A stretch of DNA of 64,000 nt from Natronorubrum texcoconense. GTDB lineage: Archaea; Halobacteriota; Halobacteria; Halobacteriales; Natrialbaceae. The notes beneath the pieces were generated by a model that made no database searches, was not told where the DNA came from, and worked only from the letters and a program-made list of their open reading frames with translations. This document shows positions 7,139-18,207 of the stretch, piece by piece. Where the stretch lies: the NCBI RefSeq assembly GCF_900100335.1, contig NZ_FNFE01000003.1:124001-188000 (forward strand), read 5' to 3'. The first letter of the stretch is position 1; each line of letters starts with the position of its first letter. The position numbers were made by a program, and so were the translations under genes.

Positions 7139-9208
7139 ATGACCGGTGATATCGAGACACTCGAGACGCTCAGTACGGACTACAAGGAATCGATGCCCGC
7201 AGACCTGCGGGAGACCAAGTCCTTCGACTGGTACTTACAGGAGTGCTACGAGGACGCGAAGATTACCCGCAACGCCCACCAGCGCGTCGCGGACATGTTC
7301 GACTACTACGGGACGGCCTACGACGAGACCGAAGGGGTCGTCGAGTACCTGCTCGCGAGCGAGGATCCGCTCGGCGAGGGTGAGAACACCTTCTACGGGA
7401 AGGTAATTCACCAGTCGATCCACGAGTTCGTGAACAAGGTGAAGTCGGGTGCCCGCCGGCTCGGCCCCGAACGACGTATCAAACTCCTGCTCGGCCCGGT
7501 CGGCTCAGGGAAGTCCCACTTCGACAAGCAGGTCCGGAAGTACTTCGAGGACTACACGCTCCGCGAGGAGGGCCGGATGTACACCTTCCGCTGGACCAAC
7601 CTCTGTGACGTCATCAAGGACCAGGACCCCTCCGACGACACCGTCCGGTCGCCGATGAACCAGGATCCGCTCGTGCTCCTCCCGCTCGAGCAACGCCAGC
7701 GCGTGCTCGACGACCTGAACGAGCGCCTCGACGCGCCGTACACGATTCAGAACGAGCAGGCCTTAGACCCCGAGAGCGAGTTCTACATGGACCGGCTGCT
7801 CGCGTACTACGACGACGACCTCCAGCAGGTCTTGGAGAACCACGTCGAGATCATCCGCTTCGTCGCCGACGAGAACAAGCGGCAGGGCCTCGAGACGTTC
7901 GAACCCAAGGACAAGAAGAACCAGGACGAGACCGAACTCACCGGCGACGTCAACTACTCGAAGATCGCGATCTACGGCGAGAGCGACCCGCGCGCGTTCG
8001 ACTACTCGGGGGCGTTCTGTAACGCGAACCGCGGCATCTTCTCCGGCGAAGAGCTGCTCAAACTCCAGCGCGAGTTCCTCTACGACTTCCTCCACGCGAC
8101 CCAGGAGCAGACGATCAAGCCGAAGAACAACCCTCGGATCGACATCGACCAGGTGATCGTCGGCCGAACGAACATGCCCGAGTACAAGGACAAGAAGGGC
8201 GACGAGAAGATGGAGGCCTTCAACGACCGCACCAAGCGGATCGACTTCCCGTACGTCCTCTCCTACGAGGACGAGGCCAGCATCTACGAGAAGATGCTGA
8301 ACAACGCCGACGTCCCGGACATCAACGTCGAACCGCACACCTTGGAGATGGCGGGACTGTTCGGCGTCCTCACGCGAGTCGAAGAGCCCGACACCGAGAC
8401 GGTCGACCTCCTCTCGAAGGCCAAGGCGTACAACGGCGAGATCGACGAAGGTGACGACATCGACATCAAGAAGCTCCGCGACGAAGCCGAGCAGAAGGCC
8501 GAGATCGGTGAGGGCATGGTCGGCGTCTCGCCCCGGTTCATCGGCGACGAGATCGCCGAGGCGATCATGGACTCCAAACACCGCTCCCGCGGCTTCCTCT
8601 CGCCGCTGACGGTGTTCAACTTCTTCGAGGAGAACCTGGAACACCACGGCTCGATCCCCGAGGAGAACTTCGAGAAGTACTACCGCTACCTCGAGACCGT
8701 GCGCGAGGAGTACAAGGAGCGAGCCATCGAGGACGTCCGCCACGCGCTGGCTTACGACATCGACGAGATCCAGCGCCAAGGCGAGAAGTACATGGACCAC
8801 GTGATGGCCTACATCGACGACGACACCATCGAGGACGAACTCACGGGTCGGGAACAGGAGCCCGACGAGACGTTCCTCCGAAGCGTCGAGGAGAAACTCG
8901 ACATCCCCGAGGATCGGAAGGAAGACTTCCGGCAGGAAGTGTCGAACTGGGTCTCCCGGCGCGCACGCGAGGGCGAGGCGTTCAACCCGCAGGACAACGA
9001 GCGCCTGCGCCGCGCACTCGAGCGCAAACTCTGGGAGGACAAGAAGCACAACATCAACTTCTCCGCGCTCGTGTCGGCCAACGAGTTCGACGACGACGAG
9101 CGTTCCTCGTGGATCGACGCGCTGATGGAACAGGGCTACTCCGAAGGCGGAGCGAAGGAAGTACTCGAGTTCGCCGGTGCGGAGGTCGCCAAAGCTGAGA
9201 TGGATTGA
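7139..9208 (+). CDS. PrkA-type AAA serine protein kinase, first copy
   Basis: A 689-residue protein of the PrkA/YeaG family, AAA ATPases described as serine protein kinases that act in nutrient-stress signalling. The Walker A motif 'GPVGSGKS' is near residues 119-126, with the PrkA landmark 'MYTFRWTNLCDVI' shortly after and 'FDYSGAFCNANRGIFSGEE' further on; the C-terminal half is highly charged and helical. The chosen ATG begins 'MTGDIETLETLSTDYKES', as expected for the family; an in-frame ATG 36 bp upstream is less likely. It is followed after one base by a second PrkA, then by YeaH and SpoVR homologues, a conserved functional set. Confidence 0.9.
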   Translation: MTGDIETLETLSTDYKESMPADLRETKSFDWYLQECYEDAKITRNAHQRVADMFDYYGTAYDETEGVVEYLLASEDPLGEGENTFYGKVIHQSIHEFVNKVKSGARRLGPERRIKLLLGPVGSGKSHFDKQVRKYFEDYTLREEGRMYTFRWTNLCDVIKDQDPSDDTVRSPMNQDPLVLLPLEQRQRVLDDLNERLDAPYTIQNEQALDPESEFYMDRLLAYYDDDLQQVLENHVEIIRFVADENKRQGLETFEPKDKKNQDETELTGDVNYSKIAIYGESDPRAFDYSGAFCNANRGIFSGEELLKLQREFLYDFLHATQEQTIKPKNNPRIDIDQVIVGRTNMPEYKDKKGDEKMEAFNDRTKRIDFPYVLSYEDEASIYEKMLNNADVPDINVEPHTLEMAGLFGVLTRVEEPDTETVDLLSKAKAYNGEIDEGDDIDIKKLRDEAEQKAEIGEGMVGVSPRFIGDEIAEAIMDSKHRSRGFLSPLTVFNFFEENLEHHGSIPEENFEKYYRYLETVREEYKERAIEDVRHALAYDIDEIQRQGEKYMDHVMAYIDDDTIEDELTGREQEPDETFLRSVEEKLDIPEDRKEDFRQEVSNWVSRRAREGEAFNPQDNERLRRALERKLWEDKKHNINFSALVSANEFDDDERSSWIDALMEQGYSEGGAKEVLEFAGAEVAKAEMD

Positions 9209-9209
9209 T

Positions 9210-11501
9210 ATGACCGGAAACGACTACGTCACCGAGGCCGACCGCACGTTAGAGGAGACCTACGAGGAGCCGATGGACCTCGCGACCTACGTCGATCGGA
9301 TCTTCGCGAATCCGACGATCGCCTCTCACGCCTCGAAGTACCTCCTCGAGGCGATCGAGGCGGCGGGCACTCGGACCGTGGTCGAGGAAGGCGAGGAGAA
9401 GGAACGCTACCGCTTCTTCGACGACCCGCACAACGACGGCGAACACGCGATCCTCGGCAACACCGAGGTGCTAAACGGGTTCGTCGACGACCTCCGATCG
9501 ATCGCGGCGGGTCGGGCGAAAGACGAGAAGATCATCTGGTTCGAGGGCCCTACGGCGACCGGCAAGTCCGAACTCAAGCGCTGTCTGGTCAACGGGCTCC
9601 GCGAGTACTCGAAGACACCCGAGGGCCGTCGGTACACCGTCGAGTGGAACGTCACGACGGCCGAAGCGGGCGAGGATCGTGGACTGAGCTACGGGAACAC
9701 CGATCCGACGGCGACGGACGACAAACACTGGTACGAGAGCCCCGTCCAGGCGCACCCGCTGTCGGTGTTCCCGGAGGAGGTCCGCGAACGCGTGCTCGCC
9801 GACCTCAACGACGAACTCGACGACCACGTCCCCGTTCGGGTCGACGCGAAACTCGACCCGTTCTCCCGGGAGGCGTACGACTTCCTCGAGGAGCGCTACC
9901 GACGCGACGGTGAAGAGGCGCTGTTCTCGGCGATCACCGACGACGACCATCTACGGGTGAAAAACTACGTCGTCGACGTCGGCCAGGGTGTCGGCGTCCT
10001 CCACAGCGAAGACGACGGCCCGCCGAAGGAGCGACTCGTCGGCTCCTGGATGCACGGCATGCTCCAGGAACTCGACTCGCGCGGGCGTAAGAACCCGCAG
10101 GCGTTTTCCTACGACGGCGTGCTCTCACAGGGCAACGGCGTCCTCACCATCGTCGAGGACGCGGCCCAGCACGCCGACCTGCTGCAGAAGCTGCTGAACG
10201 TCCCCGACGAGCAGTCCGTCAAACTGGACAAGGGGATCGGGATGGACGTCGACACGCAGATGCTGATCATCTCGAACCCCGACCTCGAGGCCCAGCTCAA
10301 CCAGCACTCCGACCGGAACGGAATGGACCCGCTGAAGGCGCTCAAACGCCGGCTGGACAAACACCAGTTCGGCTACCTGACGAACCTCAGCCTCGAGTCG
10401 GAGCTGATCCGTCGCGAACTGACCAACGAGTCCGCCGTCTGGGAGGCCGAGAGCTACGAGGAGCTCGAAGCGCGAATCCGCGAACCGGTTCGCGTCTCGG
10501 TCAAAGATCAGGGCGGCGAGACGCGAACGGAGGAGTTCGCACCCCACGCGATCGAAGCCGCCGCGCTGTACGCGGTCGTGACGCGACTCGACGAAGAGAA
10601 CCTGCCCAACGGGCTGGATCTCGTCGACAAGGCGCTGATCTACGATCAGGGCTACCTGCAGGAAGGCGACACGCGACGCGAGAAAGACGAGTTCGACTTC
10701 AACGGCGAGGCCCACGACGGCGAACACGGGATTCCGGTCACGTACACGCGGGACACGCTCGCGGAACTCATCCAGACCGACCGCGACCGACACCACTCCG
10801 AGCTGCCGGTCGAGGACGTCGTGATGCCCCGGGACGTGTTGAACACGATGGCCGAAGGGCTCGCAGACGCCCCCGTCTTCTCGTCGGGCGAGCGTTCGGA
10901 GTTCGAAAACCGGATCGTCCCCGTGAAAAACTACATCTTCGACCGGCAGGAGAGCGACGTCATCGAGGCGATCATGCACGACAAGCGCGTCGACGAGGAG
11001 ACCGTCGCCGAGTACGTCGAACAGGTCTACGCCTGGGAGACCGACGAGCCGCTGTACAACGACCGCGGCGAGGAGGTCGAGCCGGATCCGCTGAAGATGA
11101 AGCTCTTCGAGATCGAACACCTCGGCCGCTTCTCCGAGGCCGAGTACGAGGGGAACCTCCCCCGCGAGAGCGTCCGGAACTTCCGCCGGGAGAAGGTGAT
11201 CACGTCGCTGAACCGCCACGCGTGGGAGCACCGCGACGACGATTTCGCCGTCGAGGACGTCGATCTCACCGCGATTCCGGTGATCAAGAGCGTCCTCGAG
11301 AGCCACGACTGGGACGACGTCCAGCGAAGCTTCGAGGACTTCGACCCGCGCCAGTGGGACGACCCGCCGAGCGGGACGGAGACGGCGACCGTAAAAGAGC
11401 GAACGATCGACACCATGGTCGATCTCTTCGACTACTCGGCGGCCTCCGCCGAGCTAACCAGCCGACACGTCATGGGACAGGTGAGCTACAGATGGGACTG
11501 A
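9210..11501 (+). CDS. PrkA-type AAA kinase, second copy
   Basis: A 763-residue diverged paralogue of the preceding kinase. Walker A reads 'GPTATGKS' near residues 113-120; '[19 protein letters not shown]' and '[12 protein letters not shown]' follow in the order seen in PrkA proteins. Its N-terminus '[18 protein letters not shown]' starts one base after the upstream stop, so the two are co-translated. Two different PrkA proteins in one operon suggest a hetero-oligomeric AAA ring or two kinases with separate substrates; this is inference. It overlaps the next gene by ten bases. Confidence 0.88.
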   Translation: MTGNDYVTEADRTLEETYEEPMDLATYVDRIFANPTIASHASKYLLEAIEAAGTRTVVEEGEEKERYRFFDDPHNDGEHAILGNTEVLNGFVDDLRSIAAGRAKDEKIIWFEGPTATGKSELKRCLVNGLREYSKTPEGRRYTVEWNVTTAEAGEDRGLSYGNTDPTATDDKHWYESPVQAHPLSVFPEEVRERVLADLNDELDDHVPVRVDAKLDPFSREAYDFLEERYRRDGEEALFSAITDDDHLRVKNYVVDVGQGVGVLHSEDDGPPKERLVGSWMHGMLQELDSRGRKNPQAFSYDGVLSQGNGVLTIVEDAAQHADLLQKLLNVPDEQSVKLDKGIGMDVDTQMLIISNPDLEAQLNQHSDRNGMDPLKALKRRLDKHQFGYLTNLSLESELIRRELTNESAVWEAESYEELEARIREPVRVSVKDQGGETRTEEFAPHAIEAAALYAVVTRLDEENLPNGLDLVDKALIYDQGYLQEGDTRREKDEFDFNGEAHDGEHGIPVTYTRDTLAELIQTDRDRHHSELPVEDVVMPRDVLNTMAEGLADAPVFSSGERSEFENRIVPVKNYIFDRQESDVIEAIMHDKRVDEETVAEYVEQVYAWETDEPLYNDRGEEVEPDPLKMKLFEIEHLGRFSEAEYEGNLPRESVRNFRREKVITSLNRHAWEHRDDDFAVEDVDLTAIPVIKSVLESHDWDDVQRSFEDFDPRQWDDPPSGTETATVKERTIDTMVDLFDYSAASAELTSRHVMGQVSYRWD

Positions 11502-12817
11502 GAGACGACCTCGAGCGATTCCGCGAGGTGGGCGAACAGCGACGCGAGGATCTGGCCGACTTCATCCAGTACGGCGACCTCGCCGGCGGCCGCGGATCGA
11601 TCCAGATTCCGGTCAAGATCGTCTCGCTACCGGAGTTCGAGTACGACCAGCGCGACAAGGGCGGCGTCGGGCAGGGTGAGGACGGAACACCCCAGCCCGG
11701 CCAACCGGTCGGCCAGCCACAGCCCCAGCCGGGCGACGGCGACGGCGAGGACGGCGAACCCGGCGAGGAGGGCGGCGAGCACGAGTACTACGAGATGGAC
11801 CCCGAAGAGTTCGCGGAAGAGCTCGACGAGGAGTTAGGGCTCGACCTCGATCCGAAGGGGAAGACGGTCGTCGAGGAGAAGGAAGGTCCCTTCACCGACA
11901 TGACGCGGACCGGCCCCAACAGCACGCTCGACTTCGAGCGGATGTTCAAGGAGGGACTCAAGCGCAAGCTCGCGATGGACTTCGACGAGGAGTTCTTGAA
12001 GGAGCTGTGCAAGGTCGAGGGCATCGAGCCCCGCGAGGTGTTCGAGTGGGCCCGCGGCGAGAGCCTCCCCGTCTCGATGGCGTGGGTCGAAGAGGCTTAC
12101 AGCAACGTTCCCGACGAGGAACGCGGCACGTGGGCCTCGATCGAGGAAGTCGAGGCGAACGTCGAACGCGAGTCCGTCCAGCAGAAGATCCGCCGCGAGG
12201 GGATCAAACACGTCCCCTTCCGGCGGGAGGACGAGCGCTACCGCCACCCCGAGATCATCGAGGAGAAAGAGAAGAACGTCGTCGTGGTCAACATCCGCGA
12301 CGTCTCCGGCTCGATGCGCGAGAAGAAACGCGAACTCGTCGAGCGGACGTTCACGCCGCTGGACTGGTACCTCCAGGGCAAGTACGACAACGCCGAGTTC
12401 GTCTACATCGCCCACGACGCCGACGCCTGGGAGGTCGAACGCGACGACTTCTTCGGCATCCGCTCCGGCGGCGGGACGAAGATCTCGAGCGCGTACGAAC
12501 TCGCCAACGAGTTGCTCGAGGAGTACCCCTGGAGCGACTGGAACCGGTACGTCTTCGCGGCGGGCGACTCGGAGAACTCGAGCAACGACACCGGCGAGCG
12601 CGTCATCCCGATGATGGAACAGATCGACGCCAACCTCCACGCCTACGTCGAGACCCAACCCAGCGGCAACGCGATCAACGCCACCCACGCCGAGGAGCTC
12701 GAGCGACACTTCGGTACCGACGCCGAGGACGTCGCGGTGGCGTACGTCAACAGCAAGGAGGACGTGACGGACGCGATCTACGAGATCCTCTCCACGGAGA
12801 GTGACGACAATGAGTAA
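11492..12817 (+). CDS. YeaH/YhbH-family (DUF444) von Willebrand A-like protein
   Basis: A 441-residue protein of the YeaH/YhbH family that is genetically tied to PrkA in bacteria and archaea. After a Gly/Pro/Gln/Asp-rich linker (about residues 55-95, '[18 protein letters not shown]') comes the conserved core, with the metal-binding-like motif 'DVSGSM' in the C-terminal von Willebrand A-like domain and '[11 protein letters not shown]' after it. The ATG lies inside the end of the second PrkA gene (overlap ATGGGACTGA), and the stop overlaps the SpoVR start, so the whole operon is translationally linked. Confidence 0.9.
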   Translation: MGLRDDLERFREVGEQRREDLADFIQYGDLAGGRGSIQIPVKIVSLPEFEYDQRDKGGVGQGEDGTPQPGQPVGQPQPQPGDGDGEDGEPGEEGGEHEYYEMDPEEFAEELDEELGLDLDPKGKTVVEEKEGPFTDMTRTGPNSTLDFERMFKEGLKRKLAMDFDEEFLKELCKVEGIEPREVFEWARGESLPVSMAWVEEAYSNVPDEERGTWASIEEVEANVERESVQQKIRREGIKHVPFRREDERYRHPEIIEEKEKNVVVVNIRDVSGSMREKKRELVERTFTPLDWYLQGKYDNAEFVYIAHDADAWEVERDDFFGIRSGGGTKISSAYELANELLEEYPWSDWNRYVFAAGDSENSSNDTGERVIPMMEQIDANLHAYVETQPSGNAINATHAEELERHFGTDAEDVAVAYVNSKEDVTDAIYEILSTESDDNE

Positions 12818-14837
12818 ACGCAACTCCAACGCGGACCGATTCCGCAAACAGGCGATCGCCGCCGATCTCGAGGAACCGGTCGACGAGGCCAGAAACCTCG
12901 CCGTCAAACTCGGCCTCGAGCCCTACCCGGTCAAGTACTGGATCATCGACTACGACGAGATGAACGAACTCATCGCCTACGGCGGCTTCCAGAGCCGCTA
13001 CCCCCACTGGCGGTGGGGGATGCAGTACGACAAACAACAGAAACAGGGCCAGTACGGCGGCGGGAAGGCGTTCGAGATCGTCAACAACGACAATCCGGCC
13101 CACGCCTTCCTGCAGGAGTCGAACACGTTGGCCGACCAGAAAGCCGTGATCACCCACGTCGAGGCTCACTCCGACTTCTTCGCGAAGAACGAGTGGTTCG
13201 GCCTGTTCACCAGCGGTCGCGCCGACGAGGATCAGGTCAACGCCGCCGCGATGTTAGAGCGCCACGCGCGAGCGATCGACGAGTACATGTCCGATCCGGA
13301 GATCGACCGCGCCGAGGTCGAGAAGTGGATCGACCACTGTCTCTCCCTGGAGGACAACATCGACCAGCACCAGGTGTTCAGTCGGCGACTCGACGTCGAC
13401 GGCCCGGTCGACGACCTCGACGACGATATCGCGGAGAAACTCGACGAACTCGGGCTCTCCGACGAGGTGAAAGGCGAAGTGTTCGACGAGGAGTGGCTCG
13501 AGAAACTTCAGCAGAGCGACGAGGCGGTCACCTTCCCCGAAGAGCCCCAGAAGGACATCCTCTCGTTCGTCCGCGAACACGGCAAGCAGTTCGACGACGA
13601 GGCGGGACGGGCCGCCGAGATGGAGGAGTGGCAGCGGGACATCCTCGACATGATGCGCGCGGAGGCGTACTACTTCGCCGCCCAGAAGATGACGAAGGTG
13701 ATGAACGAGGGCTGGGCCGCCTACTGGGAGTCGACGATGATGACCGACGAGGGGTTCGCCGGCGACGACGAGTTCATGAACTACGCCGACCACATGGCGA
13801 AGGTTCTCGCCTCCGGCGGGCTCAACCCCTACAGCCTCGGGATGGAGCTCTGGGAGTACGTCGAGAACCGGACGAACCGCCGGCAGGTTCTCGAACAGCT
13901 CCTGCGGGTCGAGGGCGTCTCCTGGCGTAACCTGATGGACGTCGTCGACTTCGAGGCGGTCTTAGAGACCCTTGAACCCCCAGAAGCCATCGCGTCGATC
14001 ACGCCCGAGACGCTCGATCGACTCGAGGAGGTCCCCGAGGAGTGGGTCGACCGCGAGGCGCTCGAGCAGGCCCAAAACGGTGAGATCGACGTCGAAACGT
14101 ACCCGTGGAAGGTGCTGACCACCGAGGGGCTGGCGCGGCGCCACTACTCGCTGGTCAAGCGCCAGCACCGCGGCTTCCTGACCCGGGTGAGCCAGAACGA
14201 TCTCGAGCAGATCGGTCGCTACCTCTTCGACGACGCCCGCTACGAGACCGTCGAGGAGGCGCTCGCGGACGTCGACTTCTCGGCGGGCTGGGATCGGATG
14301 TACGACATCCGCGAGAGCCACAACGACGTCACGTTCTTAGACGAGTTCCTCACGACGGAGTTCATCACGGAGAACAACTACTTCACCTACGAACACTCCC
14401 AGGCGACGGGCCAGTTCCACGTCGCCAGCGACGCCGCCGAGGACGTCAAGAAGAAGCTGCTGTTGCAGTTCACCAACTTCGGAAAGCCGACCATCGCGGT
14501 CTACGACGGGAACTACAACAACGCGAACGAACTCCTGCTGGGCCACCAGTACAACGGCGTCATGCTCGATCTCGGGCAGGCCAGGGAGACCTTGAAGCGG
14601 ATCTTCGAGCTGTGGGGCCGGCCCGTGAACCTGCTGACGATCGTCAAGGACGTCGACGAACACGATATCGAGGTGGCGAAACGACGTAACCGGGAGCCCG
14701 AACCCGAAGAGCGCGGCAAACTCATCCGGTACGACGGCGAGACCGTGACGATCGACGACGTCCCGTGGGAGGAGGTCGAGCACCTCTCGGCCGACGACGT
14801 CGATTACGACACGAAACCCGACGAGTGGCTCGCCTGA
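12810..14837 (+). CDS. SpoVR family protein
   Basis: A 675-residue SpoVR/YcgB-type cytoplasmic protein. Family landmarks include '[19 protein letters not shown]', '[12 protein letters not shown]', '[12 protein letters not shown]' and 'GWAAYWES'. SpoVR proteins are known from spore cortex formation in Bacillus, but in non-sporulating species they travel with PrkA and YeaH and are linked to stationary-phase stress. The ATG overlaps the YeaH stop (ATGAGTAA). The length is somewhat greater than that of bacterial members. It is the last gene of the operon. Confidence 0.9.
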   Translation: MSKRNSNADRFRKQAIAADLEEPVDEARNLAVKLGLEPYPVKYWIIDYDEMNELIAYGGFQSRYPHWRWGMQYDKQQKQGQYGGGKAFEIVNNDNPAHAFLQESNTLADQKAVITHVEAHSDFFAKNEWFGLFTSGRADEDQVNAAAMLERHARAIDEYMSDPEIDRAEVEKWIDHCLSLEDNIDQHQVFSRRLDVDGPVDDLDDDIAEKLDELGLSDEVKGEVFDEEWLEKLQQSDEAVTFPEEPQKDILSFVREHGKQFDDEAGRAAEMEEWQRDILDMMRAEAYYFAAQKMTKVMNEGWAAYWESTMMTDEGFAGDDEFMNYADHMAKVLASGGLNPYSLGMELWEYVENRTNRRQVLEQLLRVEGVSWRNLMDVVDFEAVLETLEPPEAIASITPETLDRLEEVPEEWVDREALEQAQNGEIDVETYPWKVLTTEGLARRHYSLVKRQHRGFLTRVSQNDLEQIGRYLFDDARYETVEEALADVDFSAGWDRMYDIRESHNDVTFLDEFLTTEFITENNYFTYEHSQATGQFHVASDAAEDVKKKLLLQFTNFGKPTIAVYDGNYNNANELLLGHQYNGVMLDLGQARETLKRIFELWGRPVNLLTIVKDVDEHDIEVAKRRNREPEPEERGKLIRYDGETVTIDDVPWEEVEHLSADDVDYDTKPDEWLA

Positions 14838-14913
14838 CCGTTCTTTCGGCCGTTTTCGACCGCAGTAAACACTCGGAAGGCTTTTGCCGCCGATCGCACA
14901 TGCTCGGGATGTG

Positions 14914-15933
14914 ATGGATGGGGAAGGGGGCGAGGCGGTCGAACAGCGACGAGTCGGCGCTGACTCGTTCGACCTGCCGTCAGTCCTCGCACAACTGGAT
15001 AGGCGCGAACCGACCGACCAGCGAGCGGCCGTCGAAACGATCCGCGACACGCTCGAGGAGCGTCCCGGCGACTGCGTGCCGACGGTCCCGAAGCTCCGCG
15101 CACTGCTCGAGCAGCCGGCGCTCGAGTGTCACGAGTCGGTCGCGTACTGCCTGGCCGAACTCGCGGCCGAGTCGCCCGCGGACGTGGCGCCGTCGGTCGA
15201 CGTCATCGTCTCCTTCGTCGATGAGAATCCGAATCGGCCGGCGGCGCGAGAACTCCTCCGGTGTCTGGCCGTCGTCGCCGACGAGCAGCCGTCGGCCGTG
15301 ATCGAGCATACGGCCACGATCGCGGACGTGGTCGACCGCCGGTCCGGCTACGACGACTGGGGACTCCGCGTGATCCAGCAGATATCGCGAACGACGCCGA
15401 CCGCAGTGCACGCTGCGCTCCCGGTGCTCACCGACGCGTTGGCGGCGGATCCGGAGACCAACGGCGTTCCCGTCCTCCCGACGCTGGGTCGGTTGACTCG
15501 ATCGGAGACGCCCCCCGAACGGCTCGACTTCGTCGAACGGGCGATCGACCTCGTCGACCACGACGACCCGCCGCTTCGGCGCAACGCCATCGGCTGTCTG
15601 GCGGACGTCGCCCACCACGCCCCCACGGCTGTTGAGCCGGTCTGTGACGACCTCGGCGATGCCCTCGCGTCCCCAGACCCGGAGACGCGCGCGAACGCCG
15701 CCGTATTGCTCGCGCGCGTCACCGCGGCAACGGGTCGGGACCTCGGTCCCACACGAGAGCCATTGCTCGAACTGCTCACGGACGATTTCGATCGTGCGCG
15801 GGCGAACGCGTGCGTCGCGCTCGGCCACGGGCGCGTCGAGGCGGCCGCGGATCGACTCGAGACGATGGCGGTCGACGATCCGGCGTCGATCGTCCGCGAG
15901 CGGGCCGACTGGGCGTTGGATCGACTCTCCTGA
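14914..15933 (+). CDS. HEAT-repeat protein
   Basis: A 339-residue soluble protein made of alpha-helical repeats of about 35-40 residues. Examples are 'NAIGCLADVAHHAPTAV', 'NAAVLLARVTAATG' and 'NACVALGHGRVEAAADRL', spaced as in HEAT or PBS-lyase-type repeats. Such proteins act as binding scaffolds. The ATG 'MDGEGGEAVEQR' is chosen over one 30 bp upstream. It follows SpoVR by 76 bp in the same direction and may be transcribed with it, but it is not a known part of the PrkA set. Confidence 0.7.
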   Translation: MDGEGGEAVEQRRVGADSFDLPSVLAQLDRREPTDQRAAVETIRDTLEERPGDCVPTVPKLRALLEQPALECHESVAYCLAELAAESPADVAPSVDVIVSFVDENPNRPAARELLRCLAVVADEQPSAVIEHTATIADVVDRRSGYDDWGLRVIQQISRTTPTAVHAALPVLTDALAADPETNGVPVLPTLGRLTRSETPPERLDFVERAIDLVDHDDPPLRRNAIGCLADVAHHAPTAVEPVCDDLGDALASPDPETRANAAVLLARVTAATGRDLGPTREPLLELLTDDFDRARANACVALGHGRVEAAADRLETMAVDDPASIVRERADWALDRLS

Positions 15934-15992
15934 GTCCCGCTTCGGCTCCGACGACCGTAACGCAGTGGTGCCTGGCCGACGAGAAATCGCAT

Positions 15993-16391
15993 ATGGCACG
16001 GGAGACGTTTTCCGTCGAGACCGACGCGCGGCTGACGACCGTCGACGTAACTGATCGGATCGCCGCGGCCGTTCCCGCCGACCTCGAGTCGGGAACGGCG
16101 ACGGGGTTCGTCGAGCACACGACGGCCGGATTGATCGTCCAGGAGAACGAGTCGCGGTTGCGCGGCGACCTCGAGTCGTCCCTTCGGGAGCTGGTTCCCG
16201 ACGAGGGACACGCACACGATCAGTTGGACGGAAATGCGGATTCGCACCTCCGAGCGGCGCTGCTCGGACCGGACGTGACGATACCGGTCGAAGACGGCGA
16301 GCTGGCGCTGGGGACGTGGCAGTCGGTGCTGCTGGTCGAGTGCGACGGGCCGCGCACGCGGACGGTGTCGGTGACGACTGTCGGCGAGTAG
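15993..16391 (+). CDS. YjbQ-like (UPF0047) protein
   Basis: A 132-residue protein of the YjbQ/UPF0047 family, annotated in bacteria as a secondary thiamine-phosphate synthase. The signature appears as 'GFVEHTTAGLIVQENE', 'DEGHAHDQLDGNADSHLRA' and 'GTWQSVLLVECDGPR'. The conserved His residues of these motifs form the presumed active site. The start is at 'MARETFSVETDARLT', the usual family start. No thiamine genes are nearby, so the physiological role is open. Confidence 0.88.
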   Translation: MARETFSVETDARLTTVDVTDRIAAAVPADLESGTATGFVEHTTAGLIVQENESRLRGDLESSLRELVPDEGHAHDQLDGNADSHLRAALLGPDVTIPVEDGELALGTWQSVLLVECDGPRTRTVSVTTVGE

Positions 16392-16539
16392 TGAGCGTGC
16401 TCGAATCGGTGTCGAGCAGCGATTCCGCGCGCGAGCCCGACAGTCGGTTTTGGTCGTGAGAACCAGTACGATGCTCGATGGACCGAGGTGCGGGTCATGG
16501 CTGCGAAACAATTTTCACAGATCATAGTAACTGAATGAT

Positions 16540-16719
16540 ATGAAAACCGAATACAAGCTCATCTCTGTCGGAATCGCGATCGCTCTCGTCGGTTTTCTCC
16601 CAGAGATATTCTTCGCCGTTCGAGCACTGAGGGGACACCTGCTCCTCGCCGGGTTCGCCATCGCTTTCGTCGGGATCAGTCTGTTGCTGCGATCCTCCTC
16701 CGAATTCGATCTGGCGTAA
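16540..16719 (+). CDS. 59-residue two-helix membrane protein
   Basis: Short open frame starting 'MKTEYKLISVGIAIALVG' with a second hydrophobic helix around 'LLLAGFAIAFVGISLLL' and a short polar tail 'RSSSEFDLA'. An AT-rich AATTTTCA box lies about 25 bp before the ATG, which fits a leaderless gene. It ends two bases before the stop of the convergent GDPD gene. The two-helix hairpin layout and compact fit between neighbours support a real gene; the function is unknown. Confidence 0.6.
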   Translation: MKTEYKLISVGIAIALVGFLPEIFFAVRALRGHLLLAGFAIAFVGISLLLRSSSEFDLA

Positions 16720-16721
16720 CG

Positions 16722-17381
16722 CTAGAGCCGAATCGGCCGGTCCGCCGAGACGCAGTCGACGCCGCGCCACTCGAGCAACTTCGCCGTAATCCGCCGCTCG
16801 AGCGACCACGCGTGAATCTCGAGGTCGACCGACTTCGCTCGCGGGACGAGATTCGTCGTGAAACAGCGCCAGTAGTTCGCGCCGATGACGTCGCAGTCGA
16901 GTTCGACGGCGGTCGTAACCGGCGTCTCGAGGCGGCGACTCACCAGCAGCCCCGTCGGCTGGCTGCGATCGATCTCGCGGATTGCCTCGAGTTCGGGCAG
17001 CAGAAAGGAGGTCGTGACGACGCGATTCTCGACGTCTTCGATGGCCTCGAGGACGTCCGCAGCGATTCCGGTGGCCTTCATCTCGAGGTTGACTTCGACG
17101 TTCGGCGGGAGGGCCTCGAGCATCTCCTCGAGCGTGGGGACGCGTTCGCCGGAGCCGAGAACGGTGTGGGCTTTGAGTTCCTCGAGCGTGGTGTCGGCGA
17201 CCGTGCCGGTGCTCCCGGTCACGCGGTCGATCGTGTCGTCGTGGATGACGACGAGTTCGCCCGATCCACAGCGCCGGACGTCGAACTCGACGGCGTCCGC
17301 GTACTCGGCGGCCGATCGAATCGCTGCGATCGTGTTCTCGGGGGACGTAGCGGCAAAGCCTCGATGGGCGATCAGACGCAT
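16722..17381 (-). CDS. Glycerophosphodiester phosphodiesterase
   Basis: A 219-residue GDPD/UgpQ-type TIM-barrel enzyme that hydrolyses glycerophosphodiesters to glycerol phosphate and an alcohol. The catalytic N-terminal motif 'LIAHRGFAATSPENT' includes the HR pair. 'EFDVRRCGSGELVVIHDD' supplies the metal-binding Glu/Asp and the second catalytic His, and 'EVNLEMKA' a further acidic ligand. I start at the ATG of 'MRLIAHRG'; a TTG 12 bp upstream is possible. There is no signal peptide, so it acts in the cytoplasm, probably in lipid turnover. Confidence 0.9.
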   Translation of the reverse strand: MRLIAHRGFAATSPENTIAAIRSAAEYADAVEFDVRRCGSGELVVIHDDTIDRVTGSTGTVADTTLEELKAHTVLGSGERVPTLEEMLEALPPNVEVNLEMKATGIAADVLEAIEDVENRVVTTSFLLPELEAIREIDRSQPTGLLVSRRLETPVTTAVELDCDVIGANYWRCFTTNLVPRAKSVDLEIHAWSLERRITAKLLEWRGVDCVSADRPIRL

Positions 17382-17647
17382 TCGATGGGACAACGGCCGC
17401 GAGCGGCTTTAGTGACTCGTTCGCTGGCAGGTAGTGGGACTCGCGTCCGGTCCCGTTGCCGATGTACTCGAGGGATGGTGTTCGGTCCAGCTGCCGCCGT
17501 CCCCCGATTGCCGGGGGCAACTCGACCCGAGTTCCAAACCTATTAGCAACTGTCGTTAACTCGGTATCCAATCTACACGAAAACGATTATCGCTGCCGAT
17601 GTATCAGACACGAATACGTTGCACTGACGCGAGGTGATCTTCCAGCC

Positions 17648-18097
17648 ATGACTGACCGATTCGACGATCCGATCGACGTGCTCCTCGTCGAGGACAATCC
17701 GGGCGACGTTCGACTCACGAAGGAGGCGTTCAAACAGCTCTCGATCGAGACGACCATTCACGTCGCCACCGACGGCGACGAAGCCCTCGAGTTCCTCACG
17801 AAGCGCCGCGATAGCGATCCGGACACCGTTCCCGACCTCGTCCTCCTCGATCTGAATCTGCCTCGGATGAACGGCCTCGAGTTCCTCGAGACGATCAAGG
17901 ACGACGCGACGCTCACGCGGATTCCCGTCCTCGTCCTGACCAGTTCCGACGCCGTCGAAGACGTCCTCGACAGCTACGAGCTTTCGGCGAACGCCTACCT
18001 GACCAAGCCGACCGATCCGATCGAGTACGAGAAGATGGTCGAAGCCGTCGCGGAGTTCTGGCTCCAGAAGGCGGCGTTGCCGCCGGTCTCTTCGTAG
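17648..18097 (+). CDS. Single-domain response regulator
   Basis: A 149-residue receiver domain with no output domain, of the Rcp1/CheY-like type common in haloarchaea next to bacteriophytochrome-like or PAS kinases. Acidic pocket 'LLVEDNPGD' near residues 12-20, phospho-acceptor D68 in 'VLLDLNLPRMNGLEFL', conserved 'VLTSSD' and Lys in 'YLTKPTDP'. It starts at 'MTDRFDDPID'. No kinase gene is adjacent, so its partner is encoded elsewhere. Confidence 0.9.
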   Translation: MTDRFDDPIDVLLVEDNPGDVRLTKEAFKQLSIETTIHVATDGDEALEFLTKRRDSDPDTVPDLVLLDLNLPRMNGLEFLETIKDDATLTRIPVLVLTSSDAVEDVLDSYELSANAYLTKPTDPIEYEKMVEAVAEFWLQKAALPPVSS

Positions 18098-18207
18098 CGT
18101 TCGTCGCGTCAGAGCGGGGACTCCCGGAGTTCGCCTTCCTCGCGCCTGCACCGCGTGTCGACCCGCCCACCCCCGACCTTGATCTAACAGGCCGTGGCAG
18201 TGACGGT

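Noticed and set aside
6861..7142. 93-codon plus-strand frame upstream of the PrkA operon
   Set aside because: Basic, Arg-rich composition unlike a haloarchaeal protein and no promoter at a suitable distance; treated as leader.
7763..9049. 428-codon minus-strand frame opposite the first PrkA gene
   Set aside because: Antisense shadow of a conserved gene; its Leu/Val/Asp-rich translation shows no motif, start signal or promoter.
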